A stretch of 56,021 bases of DNA from Nitrososphaerota archaeon (GCA_028867785.1 JAGWFS010000015.1:1-56021), one strand, 5' to 3'. Positions 16,719 through 25,165 are shown, numbered from the stretch's first letter. Numbers and translations: made by a program. Notes: a model not told the origin generated them from the letters alone.

Positions 16719-16731
16719 TCTGCAAACAAGT

Positions 16732-17964
16732 GTGATAAACATTGAAAATATTCGAAACGATTTCCCGATCCTAAAGCGCAAGGTACACAAGGACAAGGCG
16801 CTGGTCTATTTTGATAACGCCGCGACCACGCAGAAGCCAATGCAGGTCATTGATTCCATAAGCCACTACTACCTACACTACAACTCTAACATACACAGGG
16901 CAGTGCATGAGCTTGCCGAAGAGGCCACTCTTGCATACGAGACAACAAGGGACAAGATTGCCAAGTTCATCAACGCAAAGAACAGGGAAGAAATTGTATT
17001 TGTAAGGGGCACGACTGAGGCAATAAACCTCGTAGCATACGCGTGGGGGAGGCAGAACATAAACAAGGACGACATTGTAGTTACGACAGAATACGAGCAC
17101 CACAGCAACATTGTTCCGTGGCAACTTTTAACAAAAGAAAGGGGCGCAAAACTAGAATACATTGGAGTAGACGACAACGGGGAGCTCATACTTGATCAGC
17201 TGAACAGGTATCTGGAAACCGGCAAGGTAAAACTTGTTACATTCAGCCAGATGTCAAACGTTCTTGGCACAATAACAAACTCTGAAGAGATTATCAGGCG
17301 CTGCAAGAAAAATGGCGTCAGGGTTCTAGTTGACGGAGCCCAGTCTGTTCCGCACATGAAGGTAGACCTTCAAAAACTTGACTGTGACTTTTTTGCATTC
17401 TCTGCGCACAAGATGCTTGGCCCGACAGGAGTCGGAGTACTGTGGGCACGAAAAGAACTCCTTGAGGCCATGGTGCCGTTCAACGGGGGAGGAGACATGA
17501 TACGAGAAGTGCACAAGTACGAGACCACATGGAACGACCTTCCGTACAAGTTTGAGGCGGGAACCCCAAACATTGCAGACGTGATTGGATTTGGAGCAGC
17601 ACTTGACTATCTTGACAAGATAGGCATGGACAAGGTGCGAGAGCACGAAGTGGAAATAACAAGATATGCACTTGACAAGATCTCGCAGATAAAGGGAATC
17701 AAGATTTACGGGCCTATGGATACTGCCAAACGCGGAGGAGTAATATCGTTTAACCTTGGAGACATTCACCCACATGACCTTGCAACAATCATCGACGAGG
17801 ACGGAGTTGCGATACGTTCCGGACACCACTGCGCGCAGGTATTGATGGAAAGACTTGACGTCTCTGCAACATCTCGAGCAAGCTTTTATATCTATAACAC
17901 AAAAGACGAAGTGGATGTTTTCATCAAGTCTCTCTACAGGGCAAAGGAGCTGTTCCGAATTTGA
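16732..17964 (+). CDS. sufS: Cysteine desulfurase SufS (group II)
   Basis: PLP enzyme that takes sulfur from cysteine as an enzyme-bound persulfide. The 410 residues contain YFDNAATTQKP, the PLP lysine in FSAHKMLGPTGVG (Lys227), and the active-site cysteine in IRSGHHCAQVL (Cys367), the short-loop form of SufS that needs a sulfur acceptor. That acceptor is probably the SufU encoded next, whose TTG start overlaps this stop (TTGA). The GTG start follows the Rieske gene by 13 bp. Confidence 0.95.
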   Translation: MINIENIRNDFPILKRKVHKDKALVYFDNAATTQKPMQVIDSISHYYLHYNSNIHRAVHELAEEATLAYETTRDKIAKFINAKNREEIVFVRGTTEAINLVAYAWGRQNINKDDIVVTTEYEHHSNIVPWQLLTKERGAKLEYIGVDDNGELILDQLNRYLETGKVKLVTFSQMSNVLGTITNSEEIIRRCKKNGVRVLVDGAQSVPHMKVDLQKLDCDFFAFSAHKMLGPTGVGVLWARKELLEAMVPFNGGGDMIREVHKYETTWNDLPYKFEAGTPNIADVIGFGAALDYLDKIGMDKVREHEVEITRYALDKISQIKGIKIYGPMDTAKRGGVISFNLGDIHPHDLATIIDEDGVAIRSGHHCAQVLMERLDVSATSRASFYIYNTKDEVDVFIKSLYRAKELFRI

Positions 17965-18401
17965 GTAGTGCGGACATTTACCGGGAAATAATTCTTGACT
18001 ATTACAGAAACCCAAGGAACTATGGCAAGCTGCCAAACCCTGACGTTGCGCAGAGGGACAGCAATCCGCTGTGCGGCGACGAGCTTGAGATGCACCTAAA
18101 CATACAGGAGAACAAGGTGGTTGACGTCAAGTTCACAGGCAAGGGATGTGCAATCAGCCAGGCAAGTGCCTCCATGCTAACCGAGCTAATCATGGGCAAA
18201 GACTTTGAGGCCGTAAAAAAACTCTCAAAAGAAGACATACTTGACAACCTGGGCCTGCATGACCTGGGACCTGCCAGGATCAAGTGCGCACTGCTGTCGC
18301 TCAAGGTTCTAAAATCCGGCCTGTACTCGTATCTCTCCGAGAAGCTAAAGGATACCGCGTCTGCAGACAAGATAAAAGAAGAAGCATCGGGTCTCTACTG
18401 A
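17961..18401 (+). CDS. sufU: SufU-type sulfur transfer / scaffold protein
   Basis: 146-residue IscU/SufU fold protein. The zinc or cluster ligands are C38-G-D40 (NPLCGDELE), C63 (GKGCAISQASAS) and C109 (ARIKCALLSL). In Gram-positive bacteria SufU carries sulfur from SufS through a zinc-assisted exchange; the coupling with sufS here suggests the same. The spacing between the first two motifs favours SufU over IscU. TTG start, TTGA overlap with sufS. Confidence 0.92.
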   Translation: MSSADIYREIILDYYRNPRNYGKLPNPDVAQRDSNPLCGDELEMHLNIQENKVVDVKFTGKGCAISQASASMLTELIMGKDFEAVKKLSKEDILDNLGLHDLGPARIKCALLSLKVLKSGLYSYLSEKLKDTASADKIKEEASGLY

Positions 18402-18402
18402 T

Positions 18403-18732
18403 TTGGCAGCAGCAATACCACTTCAGATAAGAAAAGTAATCTTTGAAAAGTTCAACGACCCAAACCTCCGGTTCACAAACGACGAGATATTTGACTTCCT
18501 AAAGGAAAACGGTCTTGACGCGTCAATTACCATTGACGACATGGAGTCATACTTTACCGCACTGCACGACGAGGGACTGATAAGGCAGATTGCGCAGAAC
18601 TTTACCACAAAATGGTTCAAGCTATTTGATGTGATGGAAAAACACAGCTGCAAGTCATGCGGACAGGATGTCTATCTTGGAAAACTAGAGCCGCGTATCT
18701 GCCCAAACGCCCAGTGCAAGGCGTCTATTTAG
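18403..18732 (+). CDS. Winged-helix protein with C-terminal zinc ribbon
   Basis: 109 residues. The N-terminal 75 residues form a winged-helix-like domain (FTNDEIFDFLKENG, then MESYFTALHDEGLIRQI). The C-terminus carries a zinc ribbon, HSCKSCGQDVYLGKLEPRICPNAQC, with a C-x2-C and C-x4-C pair. It starts at TTG 18403, two bases after the sufU stop, so it is likely the last gene of the suf operon and could be its regulator. It ends 8 bp inside convergent pgk. Confidence 0.7.
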   Translation: MAAAIPLQIRKVIFEKFNDPNLRFTNDEIFDFLKENGLDASITIDDMESYFTALHDEGLIRQIAQNFTTKWFKLFDVMEKHSCKSCGQDVYLGKLEPRICPNAQCKASI

Positions 18733-19933
18733 TCCTGTATCTTTCTGCCGCTTCTTCCAGGGCTTGGATCATGGGCAGTTTTACCCCAGTAAGATACAGC
18801 ACGAGTGCCCCGCCTGCAGTGCTGATGTGGTTTATCTTCTCGGCAAGGCCGTATCTTTTGAGCGCAGCAGTAAGGTGTCCGCCGCTAACTATGGTTGTTG
18901 CAAAAGAGTTTGCCACTCCCTTGAGAAGTTCCTCTGTTCCAAACTTGAAATCTTCATTCTCGAAAAATCCTGCAGGACCGCTCATGAAGACGGTACCGGC
19001 GCCCTGTATTGATTTTAGGTAGTACTCGACCGTTTTTGGACCAAGGTCATAAACGCTGTCCCCCTTTACAAGCTCACGCACGTCCATCTCCACCCTCTTT
19101 CCGCTCCTTTCAACTGCAATATCCACAGGTACGGAAAAGACATCAGGGTACTCGCCAATGAGGGAGTGTGCCTTTTGCACGACTTCCTCTTCTCTTTTTA
19201 TCCCAAGAGGGAACTTGATTCTCCCCTGAGCCCTCAAAAACACGTTTGCTATCACACCTGTAAGCATCACCTGGTCTGCCCGGCCGTTCTGAATCAGCTC
19301 CTTTATGGCCTCCAGCCTGTCTATTACCTTGGATCCGCCAAGCACCACGACATGCGGCCCTTTTGCCACCGTCATTATCTCGTCAAGCTTTCTTACTTCG
19401 CGCTCGACCAGCCTTCCTGCGCACGCCGGAAGAACGTGTGCAAACCCAATGATTGACGGATGCGCGCGGTGCGAGCTTGGAAAGGAATCAAGGACGCACA
19501 GGTCAAACAACTTGGAGAGCCTTGTTACCATTATTGTCTTTGACGCATCAGAGGTTGAAAATTCGTAATTTTCTTCGGCGCACAGCCGCACGTTATCTAA
19601 AAGTATAATGTCGCCGTCCTTCATGTTCTTGATCTCATTCTGGGCGTCGGACCCGATTACATCCTCCACGTACTTTATCTTGCGGCCAAGCATCTGCTCG
19701 AGAACCTTGGCGTGATTTTCCATGCTGGTATAGTCCTTGTTGCCCACTCTTCCCTGGTGTGACATGATGACGACCTTTGCACCCTCCAGGTCCTTGAGCG
19801 AGTCGGTTGATTCCTTTATCCTGCTTGTCTCAATTATCTTCATGCTTGCAGGATCTATGGGGCAGTTCATATCCACGCGCAAAAAGACGGTCTTGCCTTT
19901 TGTGTCAAAATCGTCAAGAGTTAGAATCCTCAC
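18725..19933 (-). CDS. pgk: Phosphoglycerate kinase
   Basis: Interconverts 1,3-bisphosphoglycerate and 3-phosphoglycerate in gluconeogenesis/glycolysis; ammonia oxidisers use it mainly in the gluconeogenic direction. 402 aa, with FLRVDMNCPID at the N-terminus, VIMSHQGR, LLDNVRLCAEE, VVLGGSKVIDRLEAI, VFMSGPAGFFE and the C-terminal TIVSGGHLTAAL nucleotide loop. The start is GTG at 19933. It is convergent with the suf operon and overlaps its last gene by 8 bp. Confidence 0.93.
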   Translation of the reverse strand: MRILTLDDFDTKGKTVFLRVDMNCPIDPASMKIIETSRIKESTDSLKDLEGAKVVIMSHQGRVGNKDYTSMENHAKVLEQMLGRKIKYVEDVIGSDAQNEIKNMKDGDIILLDNVRLCAEENYEFSTSDASKTIMVTRLSKLFDLCVLDSFPSSHRAHPSIIGFAHVLPACAGRLVEREVRKLDEIMTVAKGPHVVVLGGSKVIDRLEAIKELIQNGRADQVMLTGVIANVFLRAQGRIKFPLGIKREEEVVQKAHSLIGEYPDVFSVPVDIAVERSGKRVEMDVRELVKGDSVYDLGPKTVEYYLKSIQGAGTVFMSGPAGFFENEDFKFGTEELLKGVANSFATTIVSGGHLTAALKRYGLAEKINHISTAGGALVLYLTGVKLPMIQALEEAAERYRTK

Positions 19934-20072
19934 GGCGATCCTTTCTTGGTGGTGGTTAAAATCTTTTAGTCACTGATCTGTTTTATAGCAGAATTTTTTA
20001 GAAGAATTGATCTCGTTTTAATATGGACTGGCTTTCGATTATTGTATACATGACAACAAGGAGGATCTTTCC

Positions 20073-20732
20073 GTGCAAAAATGGATCTTTGATGTAAGAA
20101 GTAGAGCATTTTTCCTTCTTATGGTGGCATTTTTTGTGATGGTGTATCTGGCAAGCGCAAAAATCCCAGCCTATCCTGACGGCGCCTTTGAAGCCTCGAT
20201 GCAGAAACTGACGGGAAACACTGTCCTTGATCTCACCATGCAGGTGTTCTCCGAGCTAGGGTGGGTGCTGTATCCGATATTTGTTGCAATAGTGCTTTTT
20301 ATAAGAAAAAGCACTAGGCGCCTGGGGCTGATACTACTGCTCTCCCTGCTAATTGGAACCATAGCAGCAGCATACATGCGGTGCTACACTGGATATGAAA
20401 AGCCAGATCTGCAGTACACAGGGGCGCAGCTCTCGATAAAGTCAGGCGCAGACATTGAAATACCATGCCAGGTGGACGGAACGTTTCCTGCAGGACATAC
20501 TGTCAGGACAACTCTTTTTGCATTCATAGTTGGATACGCGCTGTCAAGGAGATTTCCGCGCGGGTGCCATCTTGTGTGGCTCTATCCTATTCTTGTCTCA
20601 ATCAGCAGGCTCTATCTTCTGCAGGAATATCCTACGACGGTGATTGGAGGCGCAATACTTGGAATACTGCTTGCTGATGTCATGTCTAAAAAACTCAAGC
20701 TCGAATTGATCTTTGACAAGTCAAAAACCTAG
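20073..20732 (+). CDS. PAP2-family membrane phosphatase-like protein lacking one catalytic His
   Basis: 219 residues with about six transmembrane helices. The PAP2/lipid phosphatase motif 2 is present as FPAGHTVRT (usual PSGH), and motif 3 is recognisable as SRLYLLQEYPTTVIGG. The position that is normally the nucleophilic His (SR-x5-H) is Glu here, and motif 1 is degenerate (RCYTGYEKP). It may be inactive, or have another activity. GTG 20073 is preceded by AAGGAGG at 20058-20064, one of the few good Shine-Dalgarno sites in the window. Likely envelope lipid metabolism, uncertain. Confidence 0.7.
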   Translation: MQKWIFDVRSRAFFLLMVAFFVMVYLASAKIPAYPDGAFEASMQKLTGNTVLDLTMQVFSELGWVLYPIFVAIVLFIRKSTRRLGLILLLSLLIGTIAAAYMRCYTGYEKPDLQYTGAQLSIKSGADIEIPCQVDGTFPAGHTVRTTLFAFIVGYALSRRFPRGCHLVWLYPILVSISRLYLLQEYPTTVIGGAILGILLADVMSKKLKLELIFDKSKT

Positions 20733-21116
20733 GTCGTCCAGCACGCGGGAGCTTATCAGCACCATCGCATAATGATCCTGATCATAGCTGTATATCCAGT
20801 ATCTCACATCTCTTTCCTGCTTTGCCTTGCGCAGCCCAAAGTTAAGCTCGTTCATTATTGTAAACCCGATTTTTTTTGCAGTGTTTTTTTCTTTTGTCAT
20901 CACTATCCTGAACCCTCCCTTCTGCGAAGAAAAACCAAGCCTTACCATCTCGGACGCAATCTCCGAAGCCACGTGATCGTCGTTTATCTCAAATGTCTTT
21001 GCGATGGGTATCTGAGACGGATGAAAATCCACGCACTGTTTCTGCCGCTGCCAAATAAAATCTAGTTGGTCATTCTTGTACAACCTTAAAATTTTAGGAA
21101 AAAATCGAAAAAACAT
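20721..21116 (-). CDS. Hypothetical protein, 131 aa
   Basis: A basic, aromatic N-terminus (FFRFFPKILRLYKN) is followed by a soluble alpha/beta region (SEIASEMVRLGFSSQKGGF) and a strand-rich end (VRYWIYSYDQDHYAMVLISS). No motif is recognised. It overlaps the convergent PAP2-like gene by 12 bp and diverges from the coiled-coil gene at 21192, with an A/T-rich region between them. Confidence 0.55.
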   Translation of the reverse strand: MFFRFFPKILRLYKNDQLDFIWQRQKQCVDFHPSQIPIAKTFEINDDHVASEIASEMVRLGFSSQKGGFRIVMTKEKNTAKKIGFTIMNELNFGLRKAKQERDVRYWIYSYDQDHYAMVLISSRVLDDLGF

Positions 21117-21191
21117 GTTGAAAATATTAACTCTTATGTCAAATCCTGATCATAGCAAAAACTTAATCAATTACAAAGGCCAGTTAACGCA

Positions 21192-21983
21192 ATGGCATCC
21201 TTGGAGGCACTCGCTAAATCATATAGGGTAAAAAAGGCCGAGGTTGCAAAACTGCGAAGAAGGAGCGAAAACAACCTAAAGAAGACACTCTCGCTGAAAA
21301 GGCGGTCCTCGTCAGGGCTTGTATCAATTGAGCGAAAAAAAGAATCTCTTGCCAGGCAGATATCACACGTAGCACAAATGCTAAACCAGCATCATGCACA
21401 GAAGGAGAGCATTGCTAGGCTCAAGATTGCGGCAGAAGAGAGGCTCAAACGTGAGCAGGACATGCAGGACAGCACACGGCAGCAGATTGATTATGGCGCA
21501 TCAGAAGAAAAGTCTGCCGCGCAGGAAAGATTGCGATTTATCGATGAAAAGATAGCCGAACTGCACGCGGGAATGAAGGAACGCGAGGCGGCAGAGGCAA
21601 GACTTGGAAAGCAGATTGTGGACCTTGAAAAGGAAAAGGCGCGCCTTGACGCTCAGCTGCGAAAACAGGCACATGCAAAACCGGGCCTGGTGGAACAGCT
21701 AAAGTTAAGCGAAAAGGCAGAGTCGATACTCAGGCCGCGCGTCCAGTCGCTCATCAAGAGGGAGGCCTTTGCAGCAAAGACTCTCCAGTCGATGGAGCAA
21801 AAACTTGCAAAGATACTTGCGCAAAGAAGAAATGCCAAGGGAAAAATTGCAAAGAAAAAGACTGCAAAGACCAGAACCAAGGCAAAAAGGGCTGCAAGAA
21901 AAGCAAAGAGAAAGGCACCAAAGAAAAAGACTACAAAAAGAAGAACGGCAAAAAGAAAATCAAGATCAAAATCACGAAGGTAG
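21192..21983 (+). CDS. Coiled-coil protein with histone-H1-like basic tail
   Basis: 263 residues. About 1-205 are a nearly continuous charged helix with heptad character (RLKIAAEERLKREQDMQDST; EREAAEARLGKQIVDLEKEK). About 208-263 are a low-complexity tail of Lys, Arg, Ala, Thr and Ser (KKKTAKTRTKAKRAARKAKR) like eukaryotic H1 or bacterial HU tails. No enzymatic motif. The tail predicts DNA or RNA binding, and the coiled coil predicts dimerisation or bridging, so a chromosome-structuring role is plausible but inferred from composition alone. It has its own TATA region at about 21160. Confidence 0.7.
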   Translation: MASLEALAKSYRVKKAEVAKLRRRSENNLKKTLSLKRRSSSGLVSIERKKESLARQISHVAQMLNQHHAQKESIARLKIAAEERLKREQDMQDSTRQQIDYGASEEKSAAQERLRFIDEKIAELHAGMKEREAAEARLGKQIVDLEKEKARLDAQLRKQAHAKPGLVEQLKLSEKAESILRPRVQSLIKREAFAAKTLQSMEQKLAKILAQRRNAKGKIAKKKTAKTRTKAKRAARKAKRKAPKKKTTKRRTAKRKSRSKSRR

Positions 21984-22028
21984 AAATCATGCGCTTCGTT
22001 AATATTTGAAAACTTTTTTTCCGTAAGT

Positions 22029-22805
22029 GTGTCACATTCTAGCAGGATTATTGTAGAGATAATTGAGATGCCAAAGCTCAAGAATCCGCCGCTAATCTGC
22101 GGACTTCCGGGAAGTGGATATGTGGGAAAACTTGCAGTGGATCACTTGATTGAAGAGCTAAAGGGCGTGCCGTTTGCAAACATATTTTCGTCATCGTTCC
22201 CGCCGCAGGTCTTGATCCAGTCTGATGGCACTGCAGACCTTATGAAAAACACTCTGTATTACTGCAAGGGAAAATCGTCAGACCTTGTTCTTCTCAGCGG
22301 GGATGCCCAGCCTGTCAGCCCGGAAAGCGAGTACGAGATGGCAGAGGAGATAACCAAGATTTGCGAAAAACTCGGGGTAAAAACAATCTACACCCTTGCT
22401 GCATACATCACCGGTTCGTTTACACATACCCAGAAAGTCTACGGGACAAGCACATCGCCTCAAATCGTAAAAGAATTTTCAAAATATGGAGTGCTTCCAA
22501 TGAACAGCGGAAGCATCACCGGAATGAACGGGCTGATAATCGGAGTTGGAAAAAGAAAGAACATCACCGGAGTCTGCCTGCTCGGGGAGACGTCAGGATA
22601 TGTGGTTGATGCCAAGGCCTCAAAATCCATACTTGAAACGATTGCCAAGATTTTGAATCTGAAACTTGATCTGTCTGGAATATCAAAAAAGGCGCAGGAC
22701 ACGGAACAGCTTGTCAAGACAATCGAGGAGCAGATGGGAACAAGGCACTCGCCTGATTCGCTGCCAATGACGCAGCATGACAAAAAGCTGGGGTACATTA
22801 GCTAG
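22029..22805 (+). CDS. PAC2-family protein (proteasome-assembly-chaperone-like)
   Basis: 258 residues with the PAC2 core: PPLICGLPGSGYVGKLAVDHLIEEL near the N-terminus, then LLSGDAQP, KTIYTLAAYITGSF and a conserved GMNGLIIG. Archaeal members (PbaA/PbaB) help assemble the 20S proteasome, some through a C-terminal HbYX tail. Here the end is LGYIS, with Tyr third from the end, so it is not an exact HbYX. The next gene starts directly after its stop, indicating co-transcription. Confidence 0.8.
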   Translation: MSHSSRIIVEIIEMPKLKNPPLICGLPGSGYVGKLAVDHLIEELKGVPFANIFSSSFPPQVLIQSDGTADLMKNTLYYCKGKSSDLVLLSGDAQPVSPESEYEMAEEITKICEKLGVKTIYTLAAYITGSFTHTQKVYGTSTSPQIVKEFSKYGVLPMNSGSITGMNGLIIGVGKRKNITGVCLLGETSGYVVDAKASKSILETIAKILNLKLDLSGISKKAQDTEQLVKTIEEQMGTRHSPDSLPMTQHDKKLGYIS

Positions 22806-23411
22806 ATGAAAAAGCGAGGACCCATAGTTGCCATAGCAGGTGCGGCACTCATAGCAATCGCACTTGCACTGTCCTATTCAATAATGGAAAGGGCAGGTTC
22901 AAGCCTTGGCGGCAACGGGTTTTTTCCGTCACCTGAAAGCATGTTTGACGAGACATCTGAGAGGGAGACGGTCTACCCTGGCTCTACATACACGTTCTCG
23001 CACACCACGTCATCATCACAGGTTCCTCTGATGTGGGGCCTGTACATCACGGACTACAAGTCGGACGACAGGGTTGCGGTAAACGTCACCAACATGTTTG
23101 GCGACAAGTTTGGCTCTTACCTTGAGGGGGATCCGATATTCATAAAATCATTTGTCATACCAAAGGTTGACACGTACAGCTTTGATGTGAAAAATATGGG
23201 AAACTCGTCAATAACTGCGGAGATGCTTTTCTCGGAGAACCCGGAAAAGTCAAAGGCGCTCACCGACCCAAACTCTCCGTTTAACAAAAACATTGTGCCG
23301 CTCGCAGCAGCCGGATTCCTGGTGATATTTGGGGTGATTGCAATCATTGCAGGAATAGTACTTTCAGTACTGGACTGGAGAAAAAGCAGGAATCAGTCTA
23401 GATATATCTAG
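22806..23411 (+). CDS. Membrane protein with extracytoplasmic beta domain flanked by two helices
   Basis: 201 residues. A transmembrane helix at about 7-27 (IVAIAGAALIAIALALSY), an exported domain with N-x-T/S sites (VNVTNMFGDKFGSYLEG; MGNSSITAEM), and a second helix at about 165-190 (AAAGFLVIFGVIAIIAGIVLS) ending in a basic tail (DWRKSRNQSR). Similar two-helix proteins are common in thaumarchaea but uncharacterised. It starts directly after the PAC2 gene. Confidence 0.75.
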   Translation: MKKRGPIVAIAGAALIAIALALSYSIMERAGSSLGGNGFFPSPESMFDETSERETVYPGSTYTFSHTTSSSQVPLMWGLYITDYKSDDRVAVNVTNMFGDKFGSYLEGDPIFIKSFVIPKVDTYSFDVKNMGNSSITAEMLFSENPEKSKALTDPNSPFNKNIVPLAAAGFLVIFGVIAIIAGIVLSVLDWRKSRNQSRYI

Positions 23412-23707
23412 AATTCAAGTACTTCGAGCTTGCCGTACTTGCCTACGTTGAGGGCGTTTTCGCCTTTAAACGTGCTGATGTATCCATTTTCAATTCTTAT
23501 CTTTGAGCCCTGTTTTACCATCTTGATCTGCGCATCCCATAGGGTAAGCTTGATCTGTCCGGTCTCATCTTTTAGCATTGCATCTGCAACCTGGGCTTGT
23601 CCGCCTGTCTTGAGGTTTACAGTCCTCGGTTCACCGATGCTTTCTATTGTCCCTTCAACTGGTTCTAGCCTGTTTTGCGGCTTGTTGAGTTGGCCTATGT
23701 TTGGCAT
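23408..23707 (-). CDS. OB-fold single-stranded nucleic-acid-binding protein (RPA/SSB-like)
   Basis: About 99 residues from ATG 23707 (MPNIGQLNKPQNRLEPVEG). The OB-fold pattern is clear: GTIESIGEPRTVNLKTGG, then VADAMLKDETGQIKLTLW, a linker and GSKIRIENGYISTFKG, ending in GKLEVLE. This is the layout of small archaeal RPA-like or SSB proteins. An in-frame upstream start (23767) adds a sequence that looks like promoter rather than protein, with CTTATTATT about 25-30 nt before 23707. Single-stranded DNA binding in replication or repair is the likely role. Confidence 0.8.
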   Translation of the reverse strand: MPNIGQLNKPQNRLEPVEGTIESIGEPRTVNLKTGGQAQVADAMLKDETGQIKLTLWDAQIKMVKQGSKIRIENGYISTFKGENALNVGKYGKLEVLEF

Positions 23708-23814
23708 TTGAAAAAATTCTTCAAGCTCAAATAATAAGTGTTTTGTTGCAAACTTCTGGTAACTCATCGAGGTTTAAACATTTGGTGTTCCCTGTGTTAA
23801 CTTTCGGGGATTTC

Positions 23815-24027
23815 CTAAATTGGCTTCTTTTGACGTTTAATGAAGAATACTAAAACAGATGCTCCAATAGCCATAGCTATCAAACCTGTCGTTCCATGTA
23901 ATGCCACGTCACTATTAAAAAAAGGTTTTAACAAATCTTGTAAAATGTTATAAAATATTGTAAAATACGAAGTTGCGATTAATACAATAATTGCCACTAT
24001 TGCATCTTTTTTATCAATAGTTACCAT
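23815..24027 (-). CDS. Small two-helix membrane protein
   Basis: 70 residues from ATG 24027 (MVTIDKKDAIVAIIVLIATS). Two hydrophobic helices: AIVAIIVLIATSYFTIFY and GLIAMAIGASVLVFFI, separated by a short loop, ending in KRQKKP. Codon use is A/T-rich compared with the neighbours. Function unknown; it adjoins a transposase remnant, so the stretch 23.8-24.4 kb may be an insertion scar. Confidence 0.5.
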   Translation of the reverse strand: MVTIDKKDAIVAIIVLIATSYFTIFYNILQDLLKPFFNSDVALHGTTGLIAMAIGASVLVFFIKRQKKPI

Positions 24028-24090
24028 GATCAATAATAGTTCTATTCTGAAGATATTAGTTTGAAAGGATGTATTGAGAAAGAACAGACT

Positions 24091-24243
24091 TTAGTTCTTA
24101 ATCAATGAGGCTAGTTTGATTAGAGATTCAATTTTGTTCTTTCCTAGATCCAATTTTATTCCTGACTGTTCCGCTAGTGTCTTGCCAATAGCATTATGCT
24201 CTCTGATAAAATTATAACGAATCCTAAATGCATCAATGGTTTT
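24091..24243 (-). pseudogene. C-terminal remnant of a DDE-type transposase
   Basis: In one minus frame, between two stops, lies an open 50-codon stretch without a start. It reads KTIDAFRIRYNFIREHNA, then IGKTLAEQSGIKLDLGKN. The pattern F-R-x-x-Y-N-F-I-R-x-H, then G-K-T-x-A-E-x-x-G-I is characteristic of the C-terminal end of transposases and integrases of the rve/DDE type. The rest of the gene is not present upstream, where a small membrane ORF lies instead. I read it as the decayed end of an insertion sequence. Confidence 0.55.
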
Positions 24244-24277
24244 CTACCAGATCTTGCAAGTTTTATTGGTTTTCTGT

Positions 24278-24376
24278 TTAGTGAGAATATGCGCCAGCCA
24301 CCAAAAAAACCACTGTTATCACAAAGGCGCTGAAAATGGAACCCATTACAATGGTTAACACTTTTCTTCTGGACAT
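24278..24376 (-). CDS. Tiny single-helix membrane peptide
   Basis: 32 residues from ATG 24376: a basic start (MSRRKVL), a hydrophobic helix (TIVMGSIFSAFVITVVFLVA) and a short end (GAYSH). The layout (basic inside, helix, short outer tail) is that of a genuine single-pass peptide. It lies between the transposase remnant and the HemQ-like gene; a start is available but promoter evidence is weak. Confidence 0.45.
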   Translation of the reverse strand: MSRRKVLTIVMGSIFSAFVITVVFLVAGAYSH

Positions 24377-24493
24377 TTCAATTCTCTCTTCACGTTTGAT
24401 TCAATTGGCATATTATTCATTCTGTCGTAACACGTCACCATACGCGTGTGTCTGTGATCAGATTTTAAATAACCATAAATTAATCAAGATACC

Positions 24494-25165
24494 ATGAGCG
24501 AGCAGCGCAGGACGTTTTTCAGTTTCTCTTTCTTCCAGATTGACCCAAAATGGCGCTGGATGGCAGACCTTGCAAAGGACGAGTCGGCAAAGGAAGTGGA
24601 AAACATATTGAAAAACTCCCAGATTCCTTGCAGGTCGTATTCAACTCTTGGGCTGCGTGACGACACAGAATTCCTGCTTTGGTTTGCGTCCGACTCTGTT
24701 GAAAAAATCCAGGACGTGACATCAAAGCTATACCTGACAGTATTTGGCAAGTACATAATTCCAAGACACGTCTACCTTTCGTGCACAAGGCCGTCACTCT
24801 ACACAAAAAATCCAACAACGCATGGCTGGGTTGCAGGGGAAGAGCAAAAAAAATACGCAATCGTGTATCCGTTTATCAAGACTAGACCGTGGTATCTTCT
24901 TCCACTTGAAAAGCGAAAGGAGCTGATGGCAGAGCACATTGCAGTAGGACAAAAATATCCTGACGTGTTATTGAACACGACATACTCTTTTGGAATCCAC
25001 GACGAGGACTTTATGCTTGCATTTGAGACAGACAACCTTGACAAGTTTCAGGACCTGATAATGGACCTGCGCGAGACACGGGTCAGCGAGTACATCAAGG
25101 TTGACACCCCGATGATCGTCTGCGTCAAAAAAGACCTTATCCCGTTGATAAGGAGCCTGGGATGA
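24494..25165 (+). CDS. Chlorite dismutase / HemQ family haem protein
   Basis: 223 residues with the Cld-family double ferredoxin-like fold. The most diagnostic stretch is the second half: YPFIKTRPWYLLPLEKRKEL, then MAEHIAVGQKYPDVL with the likely proximal haem ligand His148, then NTTYSFGIHDEDFMLAFETD and LIMDLRETRVSEY. This resembles HemQ, the coproheme decarboxylase that makes haem b, rather than chlorite-degrading enzymes; from memory the W-Y-L-L-P tyrosine lies in the region where HemQ holds its catalytic Tyr. It is coupled (ATGA) to a DUF1802 gene and lies in a haem-gene neighbourhood, so a terminal haem-synthesis role is inferred. Confidence 0.85.
   Translation: MSEQRRTFFSFSFFQIDPKWRWMADLAKDESAKEVENILKNSQIPCRSYSTLGLRDDTEFLLWFASDSVEKIQDVTSKLYLTVFGKYIIPRHVYLSCTRPSLYTKNPTTHGWVAGEEQKKYAIVYPFIKTRPWYLLPLEKRKELMAEHIAVGQKYPDVLLNTTYSFGIHDEDFMLAFETDNLDKFQDLIMDLRETRVSEYIKVDTPMIVCVKKDLIPLIRSLG

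Noticed and set aside
24494-25165. True chlorite dismutase
   Set aside because: Sequence is closer to HemQ-type members and no chlorate or perchlorate genes are nearby.
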